From Triglochin maritima (Eukaryota > Streptophyta > Magnoliopsida > Alismatales > Juncaginaceae): a stretch of 64,000 nt of DNA. Both the position numbers and the translations under genes were made by a program. This document shows positions 20,715 to 32,768 of the stretch, in pieces (position 1 is the first letter of the stretch; each line of letters starts with the position of its first letter). The DNA lies in NCBI GenBank assembly GCA_963682175.1, contig OY821775.1:8032501-8096500 (forward strand). Direction: 5' to 3'. The notes below the pieces were generated by a model. The model was not told where the DNA came from. It did no database searches and saw only the letters and a program-made list of their open reading frames with translations.

Positions 20715-21905
20715 TCAAGGAGGACTCGAGTCGGAATCAACATTGGATGCCATAAAACACGTGTGTGCTTCTTCTTCTTGGGAGTATTCGGAGTTGGAGT
20801 CCTTTGATGAACTTGAGTCATCCCAAGTGGCTTTGAGAGCCTTTTTCCCATCCTTTTCGCGACGATCCCTTCTCTTGTAATCGTCACGTCTTTTAGGCCT
20901 CTCTATCTTTTCCTTTCGGGGTGGCCTTTCATCTCTATCTTTTCTTGGTCTCTCATCCCTTTCTCTTCTAGGAGGATATCTCCTTTCTTCTCTTCGTTCA
21001 CGATCCCTTGGCCTAAGCAAAGGGCAATCCTTCTTCATGTGGTCGGTTTTGTTGCACTCATAGCAAGTGAATGTCCGAGAAGTTTCTCCTCTTCCTTTTG
21101 CAAATTTTCTCTTGGAGAGAAACTTCTTGAAGTTGCGGGTTAGGAAAGCAACATCTTCATCGGTATCATCGTCTTCGATTGCGTCCGAATCCGAGGTTGC
21201 TTTTAAGGCAATTTGTTTTTCTTTACGCTTATATCCTTCCCGTTCCTTCTCCTTCTCTCTTCTTTCTTCCATTTGGATCTCATACGCCATGAGGCTTCCA
21301 ATGAGATCCTCCATCTTCAACTTTGAGAGATCTTTGGCTTCTTCAATAGCCGTAGTCTTTTTCTCCCAATCCAAAGTCAAAGACCTAAGAAACTTTCGTA
21401 CCCTATCACTTTCAATCACAACCTTACCAAGGTTCTTCAAAGAGTTAGTAATAAGAGTAAAGCGAGTATGCATCTCGCTAATGGATTCATTCGGTTTCAT
21501 AGCAAACATTTCATATTTTTGCATAAATGAATCTATTCTAGTTTCCTTAACGGATGATCGACCTTCAAAGTGACTTTCTAACATATGTCATGCTTCAAAT
21601 GCGGAATCACATGCATTAATTCTACTATATTGTTCTTCGGTCAAGCCACACATAATTATGTTCATGAGTTTAGCATTCATTTGAATCATGGCTAATTCAT
21701 CATCATCCATACGTTCTAATGGTTTGACTTGTTTATAAGGTATTTGGAAGAACACCCATAATTTAACATCATAAGATTGTATGAATGTGGTCACACGTTT
21801 CTTCCAATAGGCATAGTTTGTTCCATCAAACAAAGGAGGTCTTCCGGTGTGAAATCCCTCTCTTTGTTGGGCCATTGCTACAAACGTGAATTTGTGTAAA
21901 TGCAA
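20715..21905 (-). pseudogene. gag: Sirevirus gag with one in-frame stop
   Basis: One frame of 397 codons, interrupted by a TGA at 21,585-21,587 and ending at 20,715. The likely start is the ATG at about 21,875 (MAQQREG), 11 codons into the frame. The first part has the plant Copia gag opening (PPLFDGTNYAYWKKR); the middle is the UBN2-type gag core (EMHTRFTLITNSLKNLG). A CCHC zinc knuckle CYECNKTDHMKKDC sits at plus-strand 21,025-21,065, followed by a very Arg/Lys/Glu/Asp-rich tail. The stop replaces a position where related gags have tryptophan, consistent with a single G-to-A change. The frame then runs into the nested fragment, so the usual gag tail is lost. The frame begins 3 bp from the PBS. 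Confidence 0.88.
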
Positions 21906-21907
21906 TT

Positions 21908-21925
21908 AACAAGGCTCTGATACCA
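21908..21925 (-). promoter_or_regulatory. Primer binding site, initiator Met tRNA
   Basis: The minus strand reads TGGTATCAGAGCCTTGTT, complementary to the 3' end of plant initiator methionine tRNA and standard for Copia elements. A two-base spacer separates it from the 5' LTR. Confidence 0.95.
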
Positions 21926-21927
21926 AA

Positions 21928-23716
21928 TGTAGGATCTACTAGCCCCTAAACTTAGTCTAAAGGGGGGGGGGGTGAATAGACTAATTACAGTATTAGTGAT
22001 AACTATGCCAAATTCAAAATATGAGACAATAATGAATAAGAGATGAACAAACAAACCACTACTCCGGATGTATAGAGGTTTGGATCCAACCACCGGATCC
22101 TAGTCCTCTCTTACGAATTGCTCTTACTCGAGCAACTTCGCGTTCTCCACTAATCCGATCTCCGTTGCGGGCCGAGATCACGCCTTTACACCACAAGCTT
22201 TGCGAACACCCTCGCCTAGCTTGGACCACCTTCTCACAACCCGAGAAGAGCTTCACTCCGGAAGCTTGTACAACTCTTGAAGAATAAAACTTCAGCAACT
22301 AATCTTGGCACTTGAAAATGATGATGCAATCTAATGAGGATGGTTTCAAGTGAGAATATTTGTGAGCACAAGGGTTTTTAGCACTTTGGAAGTAGTAATG
22401 AGATTTTGAGCTTAGAGAAAGATTGGGTAACTTGAATGAGTGTTCTAAGCTCTATTTATATGCTCCAAACAAGTTCTAGCCGTTGGGGATTAAGTGATGG
22501 AGAGTTGTGTAAGAAAACACAAATCAGAAAAGACAGCACAGGTTTCTGGCGACTAACGGTCGACCGGATCGAGTTACACGGTCGACCTATTCAAGGCAGT
22601 GCTTCATTCGGTCGACCGAAAATGATAACGGTCGATCCAACTGGGCTGGAACTTAAGTGATCGGTCGAACGGTTTCGAATACCAGTTCGACCGAAAGAGA
22701 CAGTAGCTCTGGGTCTGGAAAAGACTTAAGGTTCGGTCGACCGTTCAAAGAGTTCCAGTCGACCGGTAGACATGTTTGCTTTGAGACCCGATAATAACAC
22801 ATGTAATCGGTCGAACGAGGTAAGTGCAACGTTCGACCGAATCTGCCCAGTAGCAAAGAGGCGGAAAAGAAACATGATTCGGTCGACCGTAATGGGAGGT
22901 CCGGTCGACCGGAAAACTAAATCCAAACTTAGGTTAGTTAGAAAAATGTGTATACGACCGTTGGAGTATACGACAAGTATAACGGTCATAATAAATACAA
23001 ATACGGAAATCAATCGGTCGAACAGAGATGAACTATCGGTCGACCGAAAGTCCTACTCAGAGGACACGTGTCGAAAAGAGATAGGCAGAAGGATTTGTAT
23101 TTGGTAAAATAATTTCTCACTCGACAAGGTCAAACTGTCGAACAGAACATATATGTCGGTCGACCGAAATGTAACAGTAAAACAGGATATGAAGAAACGG
23201 TCGAACGGATGAAGGAATTTGGTCGACCGATTTCTAACAGGCAAAATTGATAGGCTGAACGGTCGACCGGATGAAGTAATTGGGTCGACCGTTTTGAGAC
23301 AAATTTTGTTGACTGGGAAGGTCTGGTGAAAAACGGTCGAACCAAATGGTTCTACCGGTCGACCGTTTTAGTTCAGTTTTCCTGTTCTTTGGTTCTAATG
23401 AGTTTGGTTGAGTTTTAATGAAGTCTAGGATATATGGAAGATAACGTGAGACTTCTATAAGTATCCTAAGTGATGTGTAATGCAATGAATCATGAGTTTC
23501 AAGTGCCAAGTTACATTTAAAGCCTAAATACATGGAATTGAAACCTAGCTAGTCTTCGATCTTCATCTTTAGTTTAACTCAAACTTGAATCCTGAAATGT
23601 TAGATAACACATATATATATATATGCAAGTAATAATATTTCAATTGATACATGTTTTTATTGAGAAGTTGATTAATCATCAAAACAGATTAACGATTATT
23701 AGCCAAAAAGACAATA
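21928..23716 (-). repeat. 5' LTR of the Sirevirus element
   Basis: A 1,789-bp near-copy of 11,050-12,830. It differs by a longer G run (11 versus 7), a longer AT repeat near 23,610 and about a dozen substitutions. The outer end is mutated: it reads AAAAAGACAATA where the other LTR has AAAAAGCCAACA, so the canonical terminal CA (TG in element orientation) is now TA. The GTTTA duplication directly after it fixes the boundary. A TATA box is at 22,452-22,462 (minus strand). Confidence 0.93.
22452..22462 (-). promoter_or_regulatory. TATA box of the Sirevirus 5' LTR
   Basis: The minus strand reads CATATAAATAG. It lies downstream (in element orientation) of the palindrome array, so the array occupies the enhancer position of U3. 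Confidence 0.65.
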
Positions 23717-23721
23717 GTTTA

Positions 23722-25600
23722 CATAAATCAAAACTTATTCACAATCATGGTAGTTAACATGGAACATTAATCACCGAGATAAGATTGTCGTGTTGGTCAT
23801 CGATTGTTGTAGCTCTACAAATAATTGACGACACGAGTATATAAAAGAAGAAAAGATTACTTTTATATATTGAATAGACCTAACAAGTAAAACATTATGG
23901 AATTGTGTTTCGTGTCATTAATGTTTTACTGTGTCTTGGATCCTAAGATATGAGACTTATATCTTTTCACTCAAGAAATGTTTAATTTGATTATTGTCAA
24001 AAGCTACCAATGAGTGTAGTGATAACGGCAATAGTTGGTTGAACATGACTTGTGCTAGAAAAGATAGCTAGTCAAACGATTATCATTGCTCCTCTTAATT
24101 GAGTGATGATATTAGTGGACCCCTTGATAAATCAAAATTATAACGTGCACAATGTAACTTGAGTTAAGTTACATAGTTATAATTAGCTTAAAGAGATCAA
24201 GAAATGAATATAATACAAAGATGACACATTTCTACTTTGTATATATTCTTAATATCATGAGGCAAGGGACGGACACAAGTGGTGCACTTACATCACTAAA
24301 TGGATCGTGTTTTGGTTCGGGTGGAACAAAGACATATATGCTAATTTGGTGACTGTAATGTGTAGCTACGTACCGTTTATAGTCTGAGATATTAAGTGTT
24401 TAATATCACTGTCAATTTGGCTTAAATCCTCCTATAGGTCACACCACAAAACTGGGAAACAAGATGTTGATTTTAAGTTCATATGATGTGTCGGGTTTCA
24501 TGTGAAAATAGGACACATGTGGTGAATTAATTAAAATCAATATGTCATGAGAATTGACATAATTAGAATCATAATAAATTCATATAAGGTATGTATTATG
24601 GGGTGTAATAATTTAATATTACATATGATGATATATATAGGATGTGAATTGCTAAAAATCCCAAAAGATCAAATTTTGTTGGAAATAAATCCAAAATTTG
24701 ACAAAGGTAAACCGTTCAGGGTTCGGTCGACCAGAGTATCTTCGGATCGGTTAATCGGATAGGGAACGGGTAAGCGCAATTGGTTGACCGAAATTGTCTG
24801 GAGTGCCTGGACAATCGGGTTCGGTTAACCGAGTGTGCACGGTCAACCGAGAAGTAGTATTTTCGGTAGACCGAAGGTGACCCGGTCATCCGATGACTAT
24901 GTCCCATGAACGATTTTGGTGGGTCAACGGTAGACCGATTAAAAGACGTGGTTCGTCCGAATTCTTCCATGGAATTTTTCTCATACGGATTCGGTCGACC
25001 GTCTAGCTCACGGTGTACCGAACACGTGTTGTAACCGAATGGTTCGGTTGACCGAATAATTCTCGGTCTACCGAATAATTCTCGGTCTACCGAACAAGAA
25101 CGATTTTGCCTGAATTATTAAGAGATTAATTAAATTATGGGTGGAATAATTCCAGATTTAATTAAAACGTTTTTTGTGATTATGTGGAATTTAGAGATTA
25201 ATTTTAGGAGAGAAAACAAGGGATCATGGCTAAATAATAACTCTTGATAAGGATGTTTTGGGAGCCTATAAAATGGCACATATTCCTACTTGTTTTAATA
25301 TCAATGCGAAATTCTTTCTCTCATTAATCTCTCCCTATAATCACCACGAAAATCTCTTAGTAAATTTAAGTTTTGGAGATAAGATTCTCAGGAGCTTAAA
25401 GAGGGGTAATTAGCTTGATTCTAAACCTTGTTAGAGATTGATTGGCTAGCTCATTTCTCTCTAACTTTGTTTAGAGTTTGGTGAACACTCGGATGCAATT
25501 CCGTGGACGATTCAGCGGGCAACGCAACTCCGGATTATCAAAAAGTTTTTAGAGAACATTTAGGTATGATTTTATCTCTGTGGATTATTTTAATAAATGT
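23722..25600 (+). mobile_element. LTR-like region with variable-centre palindromes (boundaries unresolved)
   Basis: From 24,719 to 25,095 about 13 palindromes of the form CGGT-NN-ACCG or near it occur, with centres CG, TA, TG, CA, AG, CT and GT. A TATA box (TATAAAAT, 25,267-25,274) follows 170 bp later, and then CAGCGGGCAACGCAACT near 25,520, which closely matches CAGCGGGCACGCAACTG near 5,198 in solo LTR A1. The order palindromes, TATA, short downstream region is what U3-R-U5 of a plus-strand LTR would give. I could not find paired TG...CA ends with a target duplication. The first kilobase (23.7-24.7 kb) is AT-rich and shows nothing else. Confidence 0.5.
24719..25095. repeat. CGGT-NN-ACCG palindromes with changing centre
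   Basis: Sites include TTCGGTTAACCGAG, CACGGTCAACCGAG, TTCGGTAGACCGAAG, ATTCGGTCGACCGTC, CACGGTGTACCGAAC, TTCGGTTGACCGAAT and two tandem CTCGGTCTACCGAATAATT. The four-base arms are kept while the two central bases vary. Confidence 0.85.
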
Positions 25601-26007
25601 AGGTTGCATGTTATTAGAATAAAACACAAATAGATGTACATAAAATTGCTGAAAATATGAAAATCGATCTTGTATGTTATATTAAAATTTAAAATATATA
25701 CATACATAGGGACACGAAATCCTACAAATACAATCACTCTTCTCCAAGTAAGTCAAAGCGGGAGACCTTGGTCTTTTGGAATTCGACCTTTGGTGAGATG
25801 TCCTTAAACTTCTTCCACGATCGTTTGCCTGTGCCTTGTTTGGCAGTAAGCGGTGTGGAGTTGTTCCTTGTTCTGTGTTAGTGTAGGAACACTTTTTATG
25901 TTTTCTCCCCAAAAGATTGAAAAGATGTGCAACACGAGAACTTTGGAGGAGTTTACTGTTTACCACGTTAGTATAATACTCTCGACTGTGCACATTTAGC
26001 TCTATGT

Positions 26008-26597
26008 TTTAAAAATTGGACCGAATCGACGGTCAGACCGGATTGGACCGTGAACAGGTAGCAGACTGGTTGGTTCTGTCAAAAACCGCCCCCCTTACGA
26101 ACCACAGTGAACCGAAGAAAACCGAAAAGCCGATCAGTTTTTTCGGTTTGGTCGAACCGAAATGAATCGGTTTTTTCAATTTAAACAAAATTTGATTTTT
26201 ATTGTTTTATTTATTGTTCAATTTTGATCCAAATTCTAGGGGTTTTATTTTTTTTTTACTACTCTTTCCCCAACCCCTTGCCACGCCTCCATCCCTCACT
26301 GCTCCTCCACCTCTCGCGATCATTTCATTTTTGTTTACAGGTTTTAATTAAATTATTTTACATACGAGTAATTTTATTGAATTGTTCATAGTTTAGACAC
26401 TTGGTTATTACTTATTATGTAAAAAAATAATAGGAAAAATCGGTTGGACCGCCGCTACGGAGTCGGTTTGGTTCAGCTCCTGGTTCACAAAATGTTGATG
26501 TCATGCTGACGTAATCATCGGTTGGATCAGGTTGAACTATCGGTTCGACCACTTTGAACCCAACCGAGTTGTTTTCGGTTTGGTGTTTAAAACATTA
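26008..26597. mobile_element. MITE of about 590 bp rich in ACCGAA/TTCGGT
   Basis: The ends are inverted repeats over about 20 bases: TGTTTTAAAAATTGGACCGA on the left against TGTTTTAAACACCAAACCGA read inward from the right. The octamer CTCTATGT occurs directly at both borders (26,000-26,007 and 26,598-26,605) and is probably the target duplication, which would fit hAT or a slightly decayed Mutator element. No ORF is present; the interior has ACCG/CGGT-rich words. Confidence 0.6.
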
Positions 26598-26605
26598 CTC
26601 TATGT

Positions 26606-29400
26606 ACGAGTTCCGATGGCGATGGGCATGTTACTTTGCTGCTGATATGATCAGACCAAGAAACACTTTTACGTTGTTTGGGTTATGCGAGCAGGAAAAA
26701 AATTGGTCCATGTGTTAATGGTCAGAAATCGCAATTCTGATTACCAAACGAGCAATTTAAACCCCAAAAAATTGCTCGCATCTCCCCTCTTATTGCTCCT
26801 CGAAATTTTCTTTTACAAGAATTCTTGTTCTCCTGCTGCTTTCCATTTTGAAGCTGGGGTTCAAATTCCATAACGTTTTGGCCAAGTGCTGCTGATGAAT
26901 CGTTAGAAGATTTTGTTTGTAAAATAAATACCACAACATGCTAATGAGCTTATCATAACAGAAATGCAAATTTTGTTATGTAAGTGCTTCTGTGCAAAAA
27001 TCACGACACTATCTTGTTTCACTTGCTGAAGTAGCCAGGATCTGTTTAGTGACCTATTTCCTAATGAATTTTGTTATGTGCATGCTTATCAAAAATAAAC
27101 AAAACGTAAATCTTCATCCCAAAACGAATAGATATCCAATGGAGACAAGACACCCAATTACGAGCCGCAAGGATATCTCCGGATCATATAAATGTTCTTA
27201 GCAAAAGTCTTAGTAATGGCACTAAAAAGATTACAGATCAATATATCTTGACAAATGATAATGCATATATACAACTATACAAGTCACAACTCATGAACCT
27301 GACGTCATGTAATTAAGTTTGACTGGTGGAAGGAGAAGTCAAACTAATGGGAGTAAACCCCATGGTGACAATGTGAATTAATTGACCTTGGGTTTGATTT
27401 GTAATAAGCAGTCGTCGACCCAGCAACGACAATTTGAAGTGAAAATTGACAAAAATACACTATTAAGAGATAAGTATTTATTTTCAAAGGATAAAGATGC
27501 AAAGTATTTGAAAACGTTTCTTGAGTGTGTACGAGAATATTCGTGTATGAAAGATATACATGTAAATAGGAGTTGTGCTAAGGGTACATAATCACAAAAA
27601 AGAAGCTTCTCGTGTATTGAGTATATTACAAATTATCGATTTTTCAAACTTAAAGAGGTGTTTATACTTAACCCTCTGAGCCCCAACCTCCCTTGAAATC
27701 TCACCTAATAATTCACATGAGAAATATGAAGCCAGAAATGCTTGAGTAATAAGAAAACAGATACAGAAGAAGCAGTCCTAGTATACCAACCGGTAGAATC
27801 CGGTGGCTCAAAAATTGCACTATATATCCTCATCATGTCTCTCCGTCTCTACTATCACAAGACTAGTCATGATCGTGTCTTTAATGGCACACATAATATC
27901 CCAGTCAAAGAGAGAACAGGTCTGTGGAATCTCTTCTGTGTGTACTAGTCAGACCCCATCACATGTTCTTAATTAGCATCATCAAATTCCACTTGCACTA
28001 ACTTTAACGATTGGTCCTTGATCGATCCCAAGAAATTGATTATCATGCATGTGCATGTGAACCAATGAGGATCCATGTGAACCTTTTCTTGTCTGCTGTA
28101 GGGTGTAAACAAGCTGATTCATACGTATTATCTTATATTATTATTAAATATATTAAAAAAATTAAATAGAATAATAAAAAAATTCAAGTGAACTATCGAA
28201 TCGAGATTTAAATTTTTTTAAGCTCAAACATTTTGTTTACCGAACTAAATTTGGAGATTTTTTTTTATTTTTCATTAAGATCTTTTATTTTCAAGTTAAA
28301 GTAGAATTAAACGTTTTTTGAATCGAACTATCAAGTAGAGCAAAAGTTGACAGTTTTAGTCTATTGGATGTTTCATTTCTTTGATTATGGTTTGGTTGCA
28401 TGAGAAAATTGAGTGTGTGGGAGAATTTGTTAGACAATGCAAAGGTTCAAGTAGATGTTTGAATAACTTGACTTGCATTTCACTACTTCAAAATGTTCAC
28501 GTAAGATGGTAAGTAGCTTCAAATAAGCATTCTTCTGTTGAAGCTTTCATTTATAATATATCTTTTTACTAAAAAAAGCTTCAAATGAACTAATTAAATA
28601 AATCAATAAAAAAGCTTTAGCTGAATTAAGATAAAATCAAAGGGATTTTGCTTGGGTAGACTTAGAGAGAAAAAAATTATAAAATGTATGACTACCCACA
28701 AAACTAAAAATGCACCAAGTAAGTTCGTGTTTTGGGAATTGTATGAAAAACAGATATATACGAACTGATAGTGTAAATCTCCAATATCACCATTTCTCAA
28801 TTGAACTCAACGCAACAACAAAATTACGTTTGTACAACTCAAAGTGGTTGCACGATGGTATTAGTCTTTATAACTTCAAGAGGTGTAAGAATAACTACAG
28901 GAAAATCACTACAAGTAAAGATGGTTACGAGAAATTTAGTTTTTTTTATAGAAGGCTTCATATATTATCTTTTTCTTTAGAGAAAATTGTTATTGTTTAT
29001 GCGTGAGGGAGGGATCAGGGAGTTAGTGGTGGTCCTCTATGAGACTTCGTGCTTCCACGTTCTAGATTCAGAAGCAGCAGTCATCCATTATTTAAAATTT
29101 GATTGAGTGGATCATATATCGGAAACCACCTGCAATGCTCCAAACATGTTGGAGATCATTGGAGGTTAACAGAATATGGACATGTACGAACTATGGAATT
29201 CGGAGATAGAAGCCACACCCCAGGTATACAAAAAATGTTGGCCAATCCTGACCGTCAAATCTGCCAATTTTCATGGGGACCGTCTTGATTGTTTGGTTTT
29301 CGCTTACTTAGATATAATATCTGAAATATTTACCTATTTTAAGTCAATTTTCAATTGTACTTTAATCTTACAACAAAAATGTTATAAACTCCTCTAACCT
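26606..29400. other. Intergenic DNA, nothing recognised
   Basis: AT-rich sequence with only short frames. A stretch starting TAGGGTGTAAACAAGC near 28,100 resembles the end of a hAT-type MITE, but no partner end was found. No RNA gene or conserved coding block was seen. Confidence 0.45.
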
Positions 29401-29408
29401 CTTGTGTT

Positions 29409-31387
29409 TAGACCTGCATAACGGACCGTGCCGACCCAACCCAGCACAACATTGTAACACCAAACATCTCTAGGAACCGTTGGGTGGGGGTTTATTTATT
29501 TTTTTAATTTTTTTACTAAACCACCCCCTCCTCCCTAATAAACCCTTTCAACCCCTCTTAATTTCTTCACACAAAATCCTTAAATTTCTTCTAAATCTCT
29601 CCAATATTCTATATTTTTTTTCTAATTGCTTTGATTTTGGTGAAAACGATCGAGTTTGAGCTAAAGCATAAAACCAAAAGATACAAATAAACCGCTGACC
29701 GTCAATTTTGCGACTCATCTGCTCTTAATTTCCAAGGTTTTTCTAATATTTTTAGTGCTTAATTTTAGTTAATCAATCATCCTCGTGAATTTCTCATTTA
29801 TGAAAAAATATTCACTTTTGTTTGCATATTTATTAATTTTCATGACTTAAACATATGATTCTGAAGATAATGATAACTCACATCCCACTCATGTTAATCC
29901 ACCTAGACCTAAGGGTAAAAGTACTAGGGGAAAAATATCTCCAGTATTTTGAAGAACGACAAAATGCTGAGAGTGAATCAATTGCTAGGCGTATACAATA
30001 TGATCACGTTTATTCGGCCAAGTCAAGTGGGGAAATCAGTCCTCTAAGTAGACATTTAGTTGCATGTAAAGTTAAGAAAAATGTATCATCGGTAGTGCAT
30101 TAATGTCAATTGGTTTTAGACACAGCCAGTGGAACTTTAAATTTCAGAATATATTGTCCAATTAAAAGTAGAGAGATAATTGTTGATTTCATAATTAGAG
30201 ACGAACTACCATATAACAATGTGAATCTAAAGGTCTTAAGGAAGCAATTCTTTACCATAATCCGCAATTTAAACCCCATCTAAAATAACATTTAAAAATA
30301 TTACATTTGATAAATTTGGTAAATATATATAACAAAACATAATTAGTTATTTTTCATCAATGAACAATAAAGTAACATTAACTAGTGTTGTTTGGACTGA
30401 TCCAAATAATTATCTTTACTGTTGCGTAACTGCTCATCATTATGTAGATGATTCATGATGTTTAATTAAAAAAATCATTTTTTAACTATTTTGCATACAC
30501 ATTGTCAAAGTTTTATTTTGATCATATTAAAGATGTCATAATAGTTAATAATCTTGAAAATAAAGTTTGTGCAATTACGTTTGATAATGCTACTAATAAC
30601 AGTTCAGCAATACAAATGCTTGTAAATTATTATCATTCACATGTAGATGATTTACTGTTTCATATCATATGTGTTTGTCATGCTTTGAATTTGGTAGTAC
30701 AAGATGAACTTAACATAATTAAACCTTACTTAGGAAATATTAAGAATGTAGTTGTTTATGTAGGTTGCAGTAATACATCTAAATATCACAAATTTAGAAA
30801 TTTTTGTGTATATAATGAAATTAAACTTATGAAGTTTAAATTAGATGTCCCCTCATATATGGAATTTTACATATGATGTTAAAATGTTGTTATCCTTATA
30901 ATCTTTCGATTACAACATTTTATGATGAAAAACAAAATGAGTTTCAGTTAACCTCCGTAGATTGAGATAACTGTAAAATTATATTGGATTTTGTAAAATA
31001 TTTTTCACTTTCACTATTAGATTAAGTAGACAATATTACTCTACATCTAACATATTTATCTATGAATTACTTTCAATTACTAGAGTATTTACCCCACATC
31101 TAACATATTTACCCCACACAAAATGAATCAACTGGATATTTAAACACTGAAATGTACTTAAGTACTGCCGAGTTAAAAGTTTTTGATATTTTAGACTAGT
31201 GGAGAAAGAACTCAGGTAGGTTTCACTGGTCGGAGTCAACTGTGACGTCGGAGTCTGCATTTAGCACAAGTAAATGTGGCTTGAATGACAAAAAACAAGT
31301 TTGTCTGACAAGTCAGTCGAGATGATCGCATGCCTGAACCACTCGACCGTGCTATGCCGACGCGGCATGACACGACATCTAGGTTTA
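29409..31387 (+). mobile_element. Decayed hAT transposon
   Basis: The ends TAGACCTGC and, read inward from the right, TAAACCTAG are imperfect inverted repeats. The outer flanks CTTGTGTT and CTTGTAAT match at 6 of 8 bases, as expected for an aged 8-bp hAT duplication. Near both ends are GACCGTGCCG/CGACGCGGCA-like GC words typical of hAT subterminal regions. The interior carries remnants of a hAT transposase. Confidence 0.65.
29855..31200 (+). pseudogene. hAT transposase remnant (RICESLEEPER-like)
   Basis: Coding remnants appear in the order of a hAT transposase. A BED-finger tail is at about 30,010-30,090 (LSRHLVACK). An IVDFIIRDELPY-like motif is near 30,180. The catalytic-core block is at 30,502-30,876, with ITFDNATNNSSAI and LLFHIICVCHALNLVVQD, the conserved 'FDNASNN' and 'RCxCHxxNL' regions. 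A C-terminal dimerisation relic, STAELKVFDILD, is near 31,160-31,195. The pieces lie in different frames and are separated by stops, so the gene is dead. Confidence 0.75.
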
Positions 31388-31395
31388 CTTGTAAT

Positions 31396-32127
31396 ATAGA
31401 ACTAAATGGGTTACACATGATATAGAGATGCTAGTGCCGATTCCCGAGTCAGATTGAGTATAATCAAGTCAACTCAAACTTCTCGATTCCTATATTTCGA
31501 CATTGTACCCTACTTATGACTTGAAAATTTTGAGTTTACCACAATCATTTTAAATTGGATCATCATCCAGTTAAACTCACTTTTATGGTAATTGAGCGGC
31601 TGAACTCAATTCCAATATGCAATATGCACCCACACTTTTTCGGACGGTTGATTGGTTTACAGTTCAATTTGCAAGCGTATTGTGCTGCATCGAATTCTCT
31701 ACTTAATTAGCCAAATAGGTACTAATTATTCTCGAAGTATACAAAACCACTTCAACCACTAGGTTTTGTGGTACTCAAGCGCTCAAGTATTCAAAATAGG
31801 GTGAATCAAATAATTGCAAACTATTTTCCAACATGATATATAAATGGAAGAAGCCATACCAAACGCAATTTTCTTACGGACAGTGATTAATTTGACCCTC
31901 ATGAACCATACGGTGCTTTATAGCAACCCTGGTTGCACATCTTCATGATTTTTCAGTTTATATAATAACATATCTGGAGAAGGTTTTGTAGTTGACATTT
32001 GCATATGTATGGGATAAGAGGGTGAGAAAAAAATGAAATCATCGCTTCTTAACAAATCAATTAACCAATGAACAAGCAAGATATTAATTTCTTTTAGAGG
32101 CATTCATCTAAAAGACTAAAAATCACC
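31396..32127. other. Intergenic DNA, nothing recognised
   Basis: No coding frame, repeat boundary or RNA gene could be supported in this AT-rich stretch. Confidence 0.45.
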
Positions 32128-32130
32128 TAA

Positions 32131-32765
32131 AAGCATTCACAACAATGATCTAAGTCATCCAGATAACCTAAGTTATCCACATTGTCTTTTTTTTCTTTTT
32201 TATAGTGACGTCATCACAACTCAACATCATATTTCTCCATCACTATTCACCCCTTGACAACGACCTAAGACATCCCACTATCTTTCATCCACGTCATTAA
32301 TCTTATTCTCAACTTTTATTATATTCCAAAATCATTTATATTTAACAAAAATATTAATGAATACCAAATACTAAATACAATTAATATTAAGAAAACAAAT
32401 ATTACATTTTTTTAGCAAACGTATGGTTACACCAAAGAAGACGACAAACAAAATACAATACATAAACCAAATAACACACGACATAATTCAAATATTACAC
32501 GACATAAAACACACTTAACGGGTCGGTTGGGGGTCTCATGTCATAACTTTAATTATTATCAAAATATAAACTAAAACTACTTAAATTCTAATTATTTTTC
32601 AAAATATAAACCCCTAATTATTAAAACAAATACCAAAACAAAAAAACCAAAATCAAACAAAAAATCAAAATAAAAAACCAACCAACCGGGTCGTGCCGGT
32701 CGACAACCGCCGCTGACCCGGTCGTCCGGGGTCATACACGGAGCATGACCCTGTTAAGAATGCTA
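32131..32765. mobile_element. Harbinger-type MITE, about 635 bp
   Basis: The left end AAGCATTCACAACAATGATC and the right end read inward, (T)AGCATTCTTAACAGGGTCA, are imperfect inverted copies matching the terminal consensus of the Harbinger element at 51,654. Flanking TAA and CAA would be a decayed 3-bp duplication. The interior is A/C-rich without ORFs, with a GACCCGGTCGTCCGGGGTC palindrome near 32,715. Confidence 0.5.
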
Positions 32766-32768
32766 CAA

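Larger units (their letters stand above)
11050..23716 (-). mobile_element. Complete Copia LTR retrotransposon, Sirevirus type
   Basis: Two directly repeated LTRs (11,050-12,830 and 21,928-23,716) bound a 9.1-kb interior. The whole is flanked by a perfect 5-bp duplication GTTTA (11,045-11,049 and 23,717-23,721), so it is one insertion. On the minus strand the order is 5' LTR, PBS for initiator Met tRNA, gag with a CCHC knuckle, a protease-integrase-RT-RNase H frame (the Copia order), an extra ORF in the env position, a multiple polypurine region, and the 3' LTR. Met-tRNA PBS, repeated AGGGGGAG tracts and palindrome-rich LTRs are known marks of the Sirevirus (SIRE/Maximus) lineage. The LTRs differ at about a dozen bases plus three short indels by eye (over 99% identical), so the insertion is recent. 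A foreign LTR fragment lies inside it between gag and pol. Confidence 0.93.

Noticed and set aside
21067..21573. 168-codon plus-strand frame
   Set aside because: It is the antisense shadow of gag, whose zinc knuckle and gag core are clear on the minus strand.
28098..28350. Start of a hAT-type MITE (TAGGGTGTAAACAAGC)
   Set aside because: No inverted partner end or 8-bp duplication could be found.
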